Positions 44,170 through 55,429 of a DNA stretch of 64,000 nt are shown in pieces. The stretch's first letter is position 1. Every line of letters begins with the position of its first letter. The notes beneath the pieces were generated by a model, which worked only from the letters and a program-made list of their open reading frames with translations, was not told the DNA's origin and ran no database searches. Origin of the DNA: Bufo bufo (taxonomy: Eukaryota; Chordata; Amphibia; Anura; Bufonidae); NCBI RefSeq assembly GCF_905171765.1, contig NC_053390.1:582888471-582952470 (forward strand). The letters run 5' to 3'. Both the position numbers and the translations under genes were made by a program.

Positions 44170-44981
44170 GGCCTCGTCCACATTTCCGTGTCAGTGATGC
44201 GTACGTGTTTCATCCGTGAAGATTAGAGATGAGCGAATTTCAGGTTATGAAATTCGTTCACGCTTCGTTGAGTGGTAAAAGGTGAATTGCATTATGGATT
44301 CTGTTACCATGGACCATAACGCAATTCTATGACGGAATGCATAACGGAATGCCTTTAGAGGCATTCCGTCCTAATAGAAGTCTATGGGCTGCAAAACGGT
44401 TCCGTCCCGTTTCCATTATGCAGTAGAGGACCATGCATAACGGAAACGGGATGGATCTGTTTTGCAGCCCATAGACTTCAATTATGACGGAATGAATGCT
44501 TTTAGAGGCATTCTGTTATGCATTCCGTCATAGAATTGCGTTATGGTCTGTGATAATGGAATCCATAACGCAATTCAGCTTATACCAGTAAATGAAGCGT
44601 GAACAAATTTCAAAATATGATATTTGCTTATCTGTAGTGAAGATATCCGTGAAAGATCTGTGGTTGGTCCGTGTGTCCATTTTTACCATCCATGTGTCAT
44701 CCATAATTTACTGACGTTGCTCAGTTGAAAATCAATTTCCAAAGAATCTCCTATCAATCCTCAGTGAAAAACAGATTTTCACGGACCCATAGACTTCTAT
44801 AGGCGTGCTTGGTCCGCATCACAGATCAAAGTAGTTCATGTGTCAGATTTTTTTACTGACCCACAGTCTGTTCATATTTCAGTATTTTTTTACTGACACA
44901 TTTAAATCAATGGGTGCGTGTGCTGTCCGTGGAAAATGCGAACAGCACGCGTCAGTGACAAACGGAAATGTGGATGAGGCC
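44170..44981. mobile_element. Fold-back MITE with 3-bp flank (TAA/CAA)
   Basis: GGCCTCGTCCACATTTCCGT at the left is the near inverse of ACGGAAATGTGGATGAGGCC at the right. It is interrupted by a hAT MITE. PIF/Harbinger-like by flank length. Confidence 0.75.
44224..44636. mobile_element. hAT MITE with perfect 8-bp TSD
   Basis: GTGAAGAT at 44216-44223 and 44637-44644. The ends are TAGAGATGAGCGAA and, inverted, TACAGATAAGCAAA. The interior is palindromic (GCATTCCGT, TCTATGGGCTGCAAAACGG). It sits inside the outer MITE and is therefore younger. Confidence 0.92.
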
Positions 44982-45289
44982 CAATAGTGACTTTCCTTAA
45001 TTGAATGTATGATTGAAATTTAAAGCTATACAAAAATAAATATCTTCTAAAAACTACTCTTTTTCATATATCTGTATTACTTTCATACTAAAGTAATGTT
45101 AAAATGAGACTACACATTAAAGTTAAGTATGTAAGTGTCTTCATATAGACAAACACCTCAGGGAGGAAATATTGATGAATATAGCTGTCTTATAATTTGA
45201 GAGTAGACTGGAAACCTGACTTTTACACTGCACAATAGACATACTTGGTCTCTACATGAACTTTCCATTCTGCTGCCCCCTTTAACATT

Positions 45290-45525
45290 ACTCTCCTGCT
45301 GACAAAATATGGTACCTCAGATGGTAATATAGCCCAGCTTAGTGTGCCTCTCTAAATGCCTTATACAGTAATAGTGCCCCATATAAAATAATGGCGCCTC
45401 TCTCTGTGCTGCACCGAGGGATAGTGCATCCCGGGCTGGAATAATGCGGCAATTTTGCTCCACACAGTATAAGTGCACCCAAGCAAAATAATAGTACATC
45501 CCGTCTCTCCACGCTATATTAATGC
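45290..45525. repeat. Degenerate short tandem repeat
   Basis: Loose units around AATAATAGTGC-CC. Similar degenerate units recur at 47520-47960. 44985-45289 holds nothing recognisable. Confidence 0.5.
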
Positions 45526-45593
45526 CCCCTTAAAGGGGTTATCCAATGTCTGAAACATGTCCCCAAATGCCCGAATTCCTTATATAGATTATA

Positions 45594-47175
45594 CACTGCT
45601 CAAAAAAATAAAGGGAACACTTAAACAACACAATGTAACTCCAAGTCAATCACACTTCTGTGAAATCAAACTGTCCACTTAGGAAGCAACACTGAGTGAC
45701 AATAAATTTCACATGCTGTTGTGCAAATGGGATAGACAGGTGGAAATTATAGGCAATTAGCAAGACATCCCCAATAAAGCAGTGGTTCTGCAGGTTGTAA
45801 CCACAGACCACTTCTCAGTTCCTATGCTTCCTGGCTGATGTTTTGGTCACTTTTGAATGCTGGCGGTGCTTTCACTCTAGTGTTAGCATGAGACGGAGTC
45901 TACAACCCACACAAGTGGCTCAGGTAGTGCAGCTTATCCAGGATGACACATCTATGCGAGCTGTGGCAAGAAGGTTTGCTGTGTCTGTCAGCGTAGTGTC
46001 CAGAGCATGGAGGCGCTACCAGGAGACAGGCCAGTACATCAGGAGACGTAGAGGAGGCCGTAGGAGGGCAACAACCCAGCAGCAGGACCGCTACCTCCGC
46101 CTTTGTGCAAGGAGGAACAGGAGGAGCACTGCCAGAGCCCTGCAAAATGACCTCCAGCAGGCCACAAATGTGCATGTGTCTGCTCAAATGGTCAGAAACA
46201 GACTCCATGAGGGTGATATGAGGGCCTGACGTCCACAGGTGGGGGTTGTGCTTACAGCCCAACACCGTGCAGGACGTTTGGCATTTGCCACAGAACACCA
46301 AGATTGTCAAATTCGCCACTGGCGCCCTGTGCTCTTCACAGATGAAAGCAGGTTCACACTGAGCACATGTGACAGATGTGACAGAGTCTGGAGACGCCGT
46401 GGAGAACGTTCTGCTGCCTGCAACATCCTCCAGCATGACCGGTTTGGCATTGGGTCAGTAATGGTGTGGGGTGGCATTTCTTTGGAGGGCCGCACAGCCC
46501 TCCATGTGCTCGCCAGAGGTAGCCTGACTGCCATTAGGTACCGAGATGAGATCCTCAGACCCCTTGTGAGACCATATGCTGGTGCGGTTGGCCCTGGGTT
46601 CCTCCTAATGCAAGACAATTCTAGACCTCATGTGGCTGGAGTGTGTCAGCAGTTCCTGCAAGACGAAGGCATTGATGCTATGGACTGGCCCGCCCGTTCC
46701 CCAGACCTGAATCCAATTGAGCACATCTGGGACATCATGTCTCACTCTATCCACCAACGTCACGTTGCACCACAGACTGTCCAGGAGTTGGCAGATGCTT
46801 TAGTCCAGGTCTGGGAGGAGATCCCTCAGGAGACCGTCTGCCACCTCATCAGGAGCATGCACAGGCGTTGTAGGGAGGTCATACATGCCCGTGGAGGCCA
46901 CACACACTACTGAGCCTCATTTTGACTTGTTTTAAGGACATTACATCAAAGTTGGATCAGCCTGTAGTGTGTTTTTCCACTTTAATTTTGAGTGTGACTC
47001 CAAATCCAGACCTCCATGGGTTAAAAAAAAATTGATTTTCCATTTTTTTATTTTTGTGTGATTTTGTTGTCAGCACATTCAACTATGTAAAGAACAAAGT
47101 ATTTCAGAAAAATATTAAATTAATTCAGACCTAGGATGTGTTATTTTTGTGTCCCCTTTATTTTTTTGAGCAGTG
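45594..47175 (+). mobile_element. Tc1/mariner element, DD34E, nearly intact
   Basis: 1582 bp with TA at 45592-45593 and 47176-47177. Terminal repeats CACTGCTCAAAAAAATAAAG are identical in their first 20 bases on both ends. Confidence 0.93.
45888..46913 (+). pseudogene. Tc1 transposase (DD34E), single in-frame stop
   Basis: From ATG 45888 the frame runs to a stop at 46911-46913, 341 codons, interrupted only by TGA at 46227-46229 (codon 114, between GDMRA and RPQVGV); CGA to TGA would explain it. The N-terminus has an HTH ([20 protein letters not shown]) and a basic linker (RRRRGGRRR). The catalytic triad is D152 (LFTDESRF), D243 (LMQDNSRPH) and E278 (PDLNPIEHIW), 34 residues between the last two. 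GSVMVWGGI is the glycine box. Length and motifs are normal, so the copy is one transition away from coding-complete. An upstream Met is unlikely, because 45843 is not ATG. Confidence 0.92.
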
Positions 47176-47969
47176 TACTTACCCCACTGCCTGACACCCA
47201 CGTCGCTCCTGATCTCTGCACGGCTGCCACTGCATCTCCCCGTCGCGCAGATCAAAACATCCGGAAACAAAAGCAGACAGCAACAGGGACGAGTCTCCCT
47301 AGCGTCACCCACGATGCTAGGGAGGCTTGTCCCCATTGTGGCCTGCTATTGGCTGCTCCCCGAAATGCAGAATGTTTTGATCCGCGCAAAGGGGAGCAGC
47401 GGCGGCGGCCATGGGGGGATCAGGTGCGACCCGGGTGCTGGGGAGGGGGGTAAGTATAATGTATATGAGGGGCCCGGGCATTTGGGGACATATTTTAGAC
47501 ATTGGATAACCCCTTTAAAGGCCCACACAGTATTAGTTTCCATCACACTGTGATATGCCCCCTATAGCAGCAAGCAGTATTATGTCTCCAAAACAGAGAT
47601 AGAGTCCGCTTTGTGCCCTCCACAGCCATACTGCTCCCTTTAAACACCCAAAAAGTAATACTGCTCTCTTAGTTCCCCACACAGAAGAACTACCTTCTTT
47701 GTACCCAACAGTAACAGGTGCCCCTTTGTGCCCCCCTCCACTGTAATAATACCTGTTACACTGTAATATTGTCCCTTTTGTATCCTCACACAATAATATT
47801 GCCCCTTTAGTTCTCTAAAACACAATTAGAGTGGAACCCTTTATACAGCAGAAAGATAGTGGCCCCTTAGTGCCCACAAGCTGTAATGATGTCACCTTAG
47901 TGTCCTCACACCTCATCTTTGTCCCCATTGTGTCCTACACAGCAATTAGCCCATTTAGTACCTGCAGAA

Positions 47970-48267
47970 CCCTCCCCACGTCATCTTCTACCTTCTAGAA
48001 ATGCCCCGTCCTTCTTCCTGTCGGCGGCCAGAAATCTTGCGCAGACACAGTACTGCCTGCGGCCTGCGCCATCATCAACCTCCTCAGGGCAACAGCCTCA
48101 AAAGTCTCACTGGGCATGCGCCGAGCCCAGTTACGTAATCTGAGCGCTGTTGCCCTGAGGAGGTTGATGATCCCGCAGGCGGTACTGCGCCTGCGCAAGA
48201 TTTCTGTCCGCTGACAGGAAGAAGGACGGGGCATTTCTAGAAGGTAGAAGATGACGTGGGGAGGGGG
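47970..48267. repeat. Inverted repeat, ~120-bp arms
   Basis: 47970-48093 pairs with 48147-48267 (shared GTCATCTTCTACCTTCTAGA, CCGTCCTTCTTCCTGTC and ATCATCAACCTCCTCAGGGC). It follows degenerate tandem units at 47520-47960. 48268-48600 has only the end of a TTAA-type MITE (AGGTGACAGATTCCCTTTAA at 48544-48563). Confidence 0.8.
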
Positions 48268-49000
48268 CGGAACAGTTTGCCGGGGCTGTGGGAGGTTTTT
48301 TCAGGATCAGGAGGCGTTCTTGGGATTCAAATTAAGGCGGGGTGGGCACTGCAGGGGGGCGTCACTGGGCACCAGAGAGGAAAAAAACGCCCCTCTGGGC
48401 ACCTTGGAGCTTCATTAGCATATCATAAAAAGGGCTTTTTTTAAATCAAAATGACAAAACAAAATAAAGTAAAGTAAGAAGACTGCAGGAAATAAGGTAC
48501 TTTAGTGAACATAGCGATGGTGACAGCTTAAAATGCTAAAAGCAGGTGACAGATTCCCTTTAAAAGGTAACTGTGAATAAGATTATTAAAAAAAACTCTT
48601 CACCTCCCAAAGGGAGGTCTCTCTGTGAGATTTTCTGTAGGGACAAGAAACACTGAGGGGTGAGTGTGGGTGGGGGCTTTCAAACTCTGTGTTCCTGCCC
48701 CTACAGAGGTCAAGGGGTCAATCTCATGTGTAGCCGTCATGGTGGATGAAATGGAAATGCTCCAAAATGCATTCCATTCCATTCTCATACCGCATGCTGC
48801 GGTTTGTTTTCCATCCTAGGATGTGTCATGACCCACAATGCAAGTCAATGGGAACGGATCCGTTTTCTCAATCTGACTCAATAGAAAACTGATCCGTCAC
48901 CCATTGACTTTCAATGAAGTTCATGACAGATCCGTCTTGGCCATGTTAAAGATAATACAACCAGATCCGTTTATAACGGATGCAGATAGTTGTATTACAC

Positions 49001-49999
49001 CACGCAACAAAAAAAAACTTTTTCGTCTGCTACTGGGCAAAAACCATTTGTCCTATACTAAATCGAGTAAGCGGATTACAAATCCGAAGTCAGAATTGTT
49101 GTAACTCGTCATAAAATTTTGCTATGCATAAATGAATTAAGCACTTGAAAAGCATTGAATAGTTTTGAACAGAACGAGTTTTACGTTTTACTCCAACAAT
49201 TACCTGATCTACATCAAAGTTTGCGTAGTAAACAGTGTATGAAAATGTAATGGAATAACAAAATTTCAAAAAGTCTTGTTTTTCAGTTTAAAAGTCTTAC
49301 TTGAGCAAGGCCCAGTATTGTTAAAAGTGCTTCAGGCATCTGCTTTTGCGTTTGTGAACGGTCATATTTTCCCTTTGCAAAAACCAGCAGTAGTCCCCCA
49401 TCATGTTGGGATTCCAGCGGCGTTGATATCTGTTCTCCATTGTAGAAATATCTTTATGGAACCGCTCTCTATGTTAGTCACTTATGTGTCCCAAATTGGG
49501 TGGGAAAAAGTCAAGATGGGAATGTAAGAAATGCACTTTCAATGACATTTTCCCCAGGAAGTTGTGCACTACTATCACAAATGCATTCCAAGCTGCAAGA
49601 CGCACTCGCTTTGTCAGATTCAGATTCTTGCGCTGATCATAAGTAGTGTATTTGCCACATATGTAGCAGAAATTGTCTGGATCCTTAACACATTTGCGTT
49701 TATCCATCTTAAGTTTCAAAACTGATAGCACTATAACAGATCACTTTATCAAAATCTGTCCAGCTTGCCTTATATATTTACTGCTGACATCAGCCTGAGT
49801 GCGTCCGAACAGGTCTGGACATGTCCATTGGAATATCTCCAATATAATGCATTAATATTATAACTGAATAGGATTTGCATGTATAACTTAAAAACCAGTC
49901 ATGTCAGGCAAATTCTGAGTTCATATTTGGAATCAGCGCGCTCATTTTAGTATAAATCACATCTTTTTCTCTCAGCCGCAAAATCACTGTTGCGCGGTA
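49001..49999 (-). mobile_element. Unclassified DNA transposon, ~1 kb internally deleted copy
   Basis: The ends are ACCACGCAAC (49000-49009) and GTTGCGCGGT (about 49990-49999), inverted with one mismatch. ATTA occurs on both sides (left ATTA then C; right ATTA then TCAG). The flanking MITE sequence is continuous when the unit and one ATTA are removed. It encodes a truncated cysteine-motif protein on the minus strand. I cannot match it to a named superfamily. 49737-49999 and 49010-49320 are non-coding. Confidence 0.65.
49321..49707 (-). pseudogene. Truncated conserved repeat-borne protein with CxxC motif
   Basis: From the ATG at 49707 the frame reads MDKRKCVKDPDNFCYICGKY, an N-terminal start seen in a family of uncharacterised proteins scattered in arthropod and vertebrate genomes (recalled, not searched). 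After about 35 residues it jumps directly to AWNAFVIVVHNFLG and MSLKVHFLHSHLDFFPPNLG, normally near the C-terminus of that family. So most of the protein (several hundred residues) is deleted in frame. A TAA at 49474-49476 (HISD-stop) interrupts it; the same frame continues ERFHKDISTMENRYQRRWNP, NMMGDYCWFLQRE and ends KSRCLKHF at 49321. The function is unknown. Its position between inverted ends suggests a transposon-encoded protein. An upstream in-frame ATG at 49731 is less likely as the start. Confidence 0.7.
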
Positions 50000-50149
50000 T
50001 TATCAGTAACAGAAGCGTTTTTGCTGAACCCTCCGGATCCAGCAAAATTGCTAGTATGAAAGTAGCCTTACCTTTCTCCCATCTATTAGCCATTCACATC
50101 TCCCTTAGTATATAAGGATAGCTACACTGTATCACACTGCTGAGATTGT

Positions 50150-50282
50150 TCTACAAGAAATTTAGACTAGCGCATTCATATTCATAGTCACAGGTGCATA
50201 TCCATAAAGCAAACAAGTGTTTGCTTTATTGATATACACCTGTGACTATGAATATGAATGTGCTAGTCTAAATTTCTTGTAG
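50150..50282. repeat. Near-perfect 133-bp palindrome
   Basis: CTACAAGAAATTTAGACTAG at the left is matched by its inverse at the right, with a short loop near 50215. 50283-50820 shows nothing recognisable. Confidence 0.88.
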
Positions 50283-50829
50283 TATATATTGAGGGTAGCA
50301 CCTCTTTTAGACTGAGCAACGCCAATCTGCCTGGGGATTCTGAGCAGAGTATAAATGTAGCTGGTTCCTACACTGCCCTGAAATTGTAGGATTAGGTAAG
50401 TCCAAGAGAGGCGGTATATTAGTGTTAGGTACCCATCTGCGGAAGCCACCTTGACGCCTGGTAGATGGGCCCGACACAAGTTTGGTCAAAATGTGCGCTA
50501 AGAGCTTCCATTTTTCCATTTATAGTAGGTATAATACCACTTTAATTTAGAATGATCCCCATTTTTCAGCTCTATTGTTTGTATGTGTAAAGTTGTGCAG
50601 CCATTTTTTATCAACTGCTGAGATTGTGTCAGTTGGGAAATGGCCTTGTCTGGTGAAGGTTTTGTTGTGAAGCTTTTTCTAGGTTTGCTGTTGACTTTTT
50701 TTTCAATCTATTGTCTTTTCCTTTGGAATATCTATGGTGTTTAAGATACTACACACCGTGGCCTTTTTTTTGAACAGTAGATTTTTTATTAATATTTTAT
50801 AAAGTAAAAACATGGAGTAACAAGTAGGA

Positions 50830-51110
50830 ATCGACCGATTATTGGAGTTACCGATATTATTGGCCGATAATTATGATTTTTAAAGTTATTGGTATTGGCA
50901 TCTAACCTTTCTGATATGCCGATAATGCGTCCAGCACGCTATCACAGAACATGAGCGTGCTGCTGTCAGCGCGCTCATGTTCCCTCAGCAGCACAGGGGA
51001 GAAGGAGTCACTCTCTCCCTCACCCCTGTGCCACTCTACCAACGAGGAGAGATGGGAGATGGAGCAGGGCCAGCTCCAGGTTCATTTGGGCCCTTGGGTG
51101 ATAAATCCCA
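50830..51110. repeat. Interspersed repeat end (TAGGAATCGACCGATTATTGG type)
   Basis: The phrases TAGGAATCGACCGATTATTG and GATAATGCGTCCAGCACGC, plus the inverted GAACATGAGCGTGCTG / CAGCGCGCTCATGTTC pair, suggest a repeat terminus. The family is not identified. Confidence 0.45.
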
Positions 51111-51149
51111 GTGGGCCTCCTTGAGGCATTTTCGTACATTTACTTGTCC

Positions 51150-51560
51150 CTCTGTGGCTCCCACACGGTATAATGACCACCAGTGGCCCATATACAGTAT
51201 AATGACCACTAGCGGCCCTTCACACAGTATAATGACCCCCCAAACACAGTATAATGACCCCCAGTGCCCCCACACACAGTATAATGACCCCACAGTGTCT
51301 CTCCATTCAGAATAACAACCCCCAGTCGCCTCCCATTCAGAATAATGACCCCCAGTGGCCCCCACACTGGGAGTCATACTGTATGGAGGGGGCACTGGGG
51401 GTCATTATACTGTATGGTGGTCACTGGGGGTCATTAAATTTAATGGGGGCTCTGGTGGTCATACTGAATGGAGGGTCATTGGGGATCATTATACTAAATG
51501 GGGGGCACAGGGGGTCATTATACTGTGTAAGGGGCCGTCACAGTGTAATGACCCCCCCAG
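51150..51560. repeat. Short tandem repeats in inverted arrangement
   Basis: Units of about 33 bp (CACAGTATAATGACCCCCAG) run on the plus strand to about 51362. After that the complement (GGGGGTCATTATACTGTATG) runs on the same strand. The array is a large degenerate fold-back. Similar short units continue at 52240-52430; 52431-52737 has nothing recognisable. Confidence 0.75.
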
Positions 51561-51787
51561 TGGCCCCCTCACATACCTATCATTGTTGGAGAGCAGGGGA
51601 GCCGGCGGTCCTGTCATTCCCTAACCGCAGGTCCCTGCGCTCCTTCTCTCCTCAGGCCCGCTGCAGCAGTGAGACACACGTTATGATGCCACTGTTGGGC
51701 CAGGCCTGGAGGAGAGAAGGAGCTGTGCAGTGATGTAGCTAGAACTGACTGGGCCCCACAGAAAATTTTAGTACGCCCCTCGCCCTC

Positions 51788-52026
51788 CCAGTGGGTTCAC
51801 ATCACGTTTTTCCTATCGGTTTGATGTATACAAATGTGGAGCACTCCACTTTTTGTATTCTGCAGAGTCCAGTAAAAAAAATGCATACGTTAACTTATGT
51901 TTTTTTTACAATGGAACTGTATGGTGAACGGATGCCACTGTACGGCATCAGTCTGAGGCATCTGTTAACGTATACATTTTTGGTATGCATTAAATGGATG
52001 GCAAAAATGCGATGTGAACCCAGCCC
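51788..52026. mobile_element. Short fold-back MITE
   Basis: GTGGGTTCACATCACGTTTT at the left matches the inverse of GCGATGTGAACCCAGCCC at the right; non-coding. Confidence 0.65.
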
Positions 52027-52895
52027 TAGTGTCAGAATAAGCACCAGTACACAGCAGAGCAGCGTGGCGGAGAAGGAGGCCGCCATGTACTGACAGAGCG
52101 CTACCTGGTCCTGGTGGTCAGGGATGAGGACTGTGTTTCCCAAGGATCATTTTCTACTGGAATCTATATAATATGAAGATATAAGCCCTACCCCCAAATA
52201 ATAATACAATTAGGGGGTCATTTATTATATAGAAATATGTCTATATATAACACCTGTGTACAGTGACCGGATAACACCGCCATACAGTGACCGGATAAAA
52301 GGGAATGACTAGGGGCACTGTACAGGGTGTGGTAAGAGGGCACAATGCAGGGTATAAGGGCGCACAGTATGGGGTGAGGGTCACAGTACGGGGTGCCTGT
52401 CACAGTACGGGGTGGGAGGCACAGTCACATGACCCTGTGATGTTAGAAGGTCCTTATGGTGAATGCGGTTCAGACAACATCATAATGAAAGGCAGAGGAG
52501 TGAGACAGTGCCTGGGGCCCTGGATGGACAGGAGGGGTGAACACAGCAAGTAGGTGGAAGGGGCTCTGAGGGGACTTCATACAAGAAGTAGTGGCAGGAG
52601 GTCTGTGCAGGGCAGCAATAGGAGATAGAAGGGTGGAACAGGAGCTCTGGATACATGAGGGAGGAAAGGAGACAGAAGAGGATCCATGAGGATGAGATAG
52701 GACAGGTTATGGGGGGGGGGATTGCCATTTCAGAACATATTTGGTCTTCAAATTGTCCTTATTGTTAGTAAGATCTGCATAGAGACTACTGATACCTTTA
52801 ATCATAGGTTTCTGGGTAGAAAAAAGTATGAAAGCAGATATAAGAAAAATCAGTTCATCTAATAAGATTTGAGTGAAAAAGTGTCTGATTCTTAA

Positions 52896-53317
52896 AGGGG
52901 TTATCCTATGACTAATGTAAAAAATGTAAATCAGACATCATATAATACATGACAAACTTTTTCTAACAAAGCTAGAACCAGCCCTGTACCTCACATTGAT
53001 CCAGAGATCTCCCCATTCATTGCTCTGCTAGATTCATATCAGCTCAAAGTGGAGTGTCTGTTCTACTGCAGCTAAGGGTGTGTGTCCATGCTCTCTCTAT
53101 CACAGATGTTAAAGTATGAAACTGAGCATGTGCGACATTCTCAGTGATCAGGTCAAAGAAATAAGAAAAAGAACAAACAGCAGGTGGCGCTATACAGATA
53201 CATTTTATTGAATAACTCAGTGGCTATGTTAAATTTTTAATTACATGCAATTACAAAAGTATTCAAATCCAGGTGCTGGTTTGAAAACTGTAAAATATTT
53301 TTCGTGGGACAACCCCT
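52896..53317. mobile_element. TTAA-flanked MITE in L1
   Basis: TTAA at 52892-52895 and 53318-53321, with ends AGGGGTTATCC and GGACAACCCCT. Non-coding. Confidence 0.85.
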
Positions 53318-53915
53318 TTAAGTATGTATATTAGTCTGTTCTGGATAAAAGGTGTTGTGAGGCTAGAGAAGTAAACAAGTGTAATTTGTAAATGTTATGT
53401 CTGTCAGTAAGGTCTTGTAATGCATTTAATTCAATTTTTTTCCAGTTGGAAAGATTAATATCAGGGCAGAACGTTTTAATGTATCTCAGTGGTAGTAGAT
53501 GTAGGTTCATTTTTCCAGATTTAGGGAACTTAGTTACGTATTCTGTCCAAACAGGTTGTGTGGCTTTTATGCTTTTTATGCTTAACATAGACCTGCATTG
53601 TTCTTTTTTTATGTCATTTAAATTGTTTCAGTAAAGTAATTGAGTCTTATTTTCTTCAATTTGGACCAAGTGTTTTTTGTCAGTCATTGAGTTTGGCCAC
53701 CAGTGTTTTGTTTGGCCTAGCAGTGCAGATTTATGATAGTTTTTTTTTTATTTGGTAGACCCATGCCTCCTAATTTCCAATGTTGGATTATGATCTCTAA
53801 TCTTGTTCTAGCTTTAGAAACTGCCCATACAAATTTTGGAATTTCTTTTTGTAGTTATACAAAAGTATTGGGGGGGGGGTGATAATAATGGTAGAAAATA
53901 GGTATATAAGTATAC

Positions 53916-54555
53916 TGTCACGAGGGTGTCAAGAACCACGCCTGACTCCGTTATACCCGGGGTCAGGAAGTCGCAGCGGTTGGCTGCGCGCTCTATGTAA
54001 GATAGGGCTGTTTCCTTATGGTAGCTTTCTGGGTTTGCTTTGCAAACCCTTTTGGCTCACTCAGGGATCCGTAGCTCCTTCTCCTCAGCTGTTCCTTGTC
54101 CAGCACTCCCAACCTCCTTATATTCCCCTCTCACACTTCTCTGGTTGCCAGATATAGAGCTTCCTGCCTGGACATCTATTCTGACCCTCTGGAGCTGTGT
54201 TGCTGCGTTCTCTGGTTGTTGGTCCAGAACGCTACCCTCCGGATCCCTGTTGGACCTTTGTGGTCTGCTGTGGTCGCCCATCTGGGTGTATGTGTTTGTC
54301 TGTCCTCTCCCTGGTGTTTCCCTCTTAGTGTCAGTGGTGCGGACTAGCGATCCCACCGGCCCGTTCACTATCTAGGGCTCATTCTAGGGAAAGCCAGGGT
54401 TTAGGCACGTGATCGCCGCACGGGTGAGGAACCCGTCTAGGGACGTCAGGGCAGTCAGGTGCCAGCCGCAAGGTGAGTCAGGGGTCACCACCTTACCCTC
54501 TCCCTTGGGCAGGGCTTTCCCTTTTCCCTCCCTGTGCGTGACGCCGGTCATTACA
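53916..54555 (+). mobile_element. Solo LTR with 5-bp TSD in L1
   Basis: 640 bp from TGTCACGAGGG to ATTACA, flanked by TATAC at 53911-53915 and 54556-54560. Same family as 31389-32037 in opposite orientation. It ends TG...CA as LTRs do. Confidence 0.92.
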
Positions 54556-55429
54556 TATACTATAGAGGAAAGTATATAGATTTTGAGTATTGCTAATTTA
54601 TCTGTCCAAGATACTGTAGTTGGATTTTTGCATAGGAAGGCAATTTGTGAGGTATGGAGGGGTTTATGCAACACAATGCTACACTACAATTTTATTAGTA
54701 TTCTATTGAAATGGAAACTTAGCAGATAGTTTCAGTTGAGTTGTATGAAGGATCCCTATATTGAATATTTGGGATTTTAGGACATTTTGTCAAAGTTAGA
54801 TAATGTTGACCATCTACAGTCAACATTATATACCTTTGGCAAAATGGTGTGATACTTCGGGGTTTATTAACAGTAATGAGCGAATCGAAGTTGACGAAGT
54901 GGAATTCAAACCGAATTTCAGGAAAAATTCTATTTGCATCGAATCAAAATTTCCCTCACACTTCGTGGTAACGAATCACATTTTTTCTTAAAATGGCTGC
55001 TGCACGTGTGAGAACATGGAGCAAGGAACTCTGGGAAGGCGGGATCACCCATAATGCCATGCATGCAGCCAATCAGCAGCCAGCCAGCCCTGTGATGCCA
55101 CAGCCATCTTATATTCTGACATTTTCCAGTGTACTTAGTGGAGGGAGAGACATCAGCAGGCGCTAGGGACAGTGCTAGAAAAAACATAATTGTGCTAAAA
55201 AAAAAACTATTTACAAGTGCAGGGAAAGACTATTCAAGGTGTAGGGAAAAGATAGGAAGGAATGATTCCACAGCATTTATGTTGAACAGGGGTCAGTAGG
55301 GGAGGTTACAGCCTGGGTAAAAGGAAAAATCCTATTACACCTTGCTGCACTCATTGGGGACCCAAATTGCCATTATACATCTCTGTAATTCCAGCAAACC
55401 GTTCTTGTTATTGGGGTGTTACAGCTATT

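Larger units (their letters stand above)
45534..47514. mobile_element. TTAA-flanked MITE split by Tc1
   Basis: TTAA at 45530-45533 and 47515-47518, with ends AGGGGTTATCCAATGTCT and its inverse AGACATTGGATAACCCCT. Without the Tc1 it resembles the copy at 57340-57623. Confidence 0.85.
48790..50070. mobile_element. Fold-back MITE interrupted by unclassified transposon
   Basis: Contains GGATCCG palindromic blocks like other 3-bp-TSD MITEs here. The right end reads TGCTAGTATGAAAGTAGCC. The central palindrome (AATACAACCAGATCC / GGATGCAGATAGTTGTATT) lies directly before the nested insertion. The left end is unclear. Confidence 0.6.
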
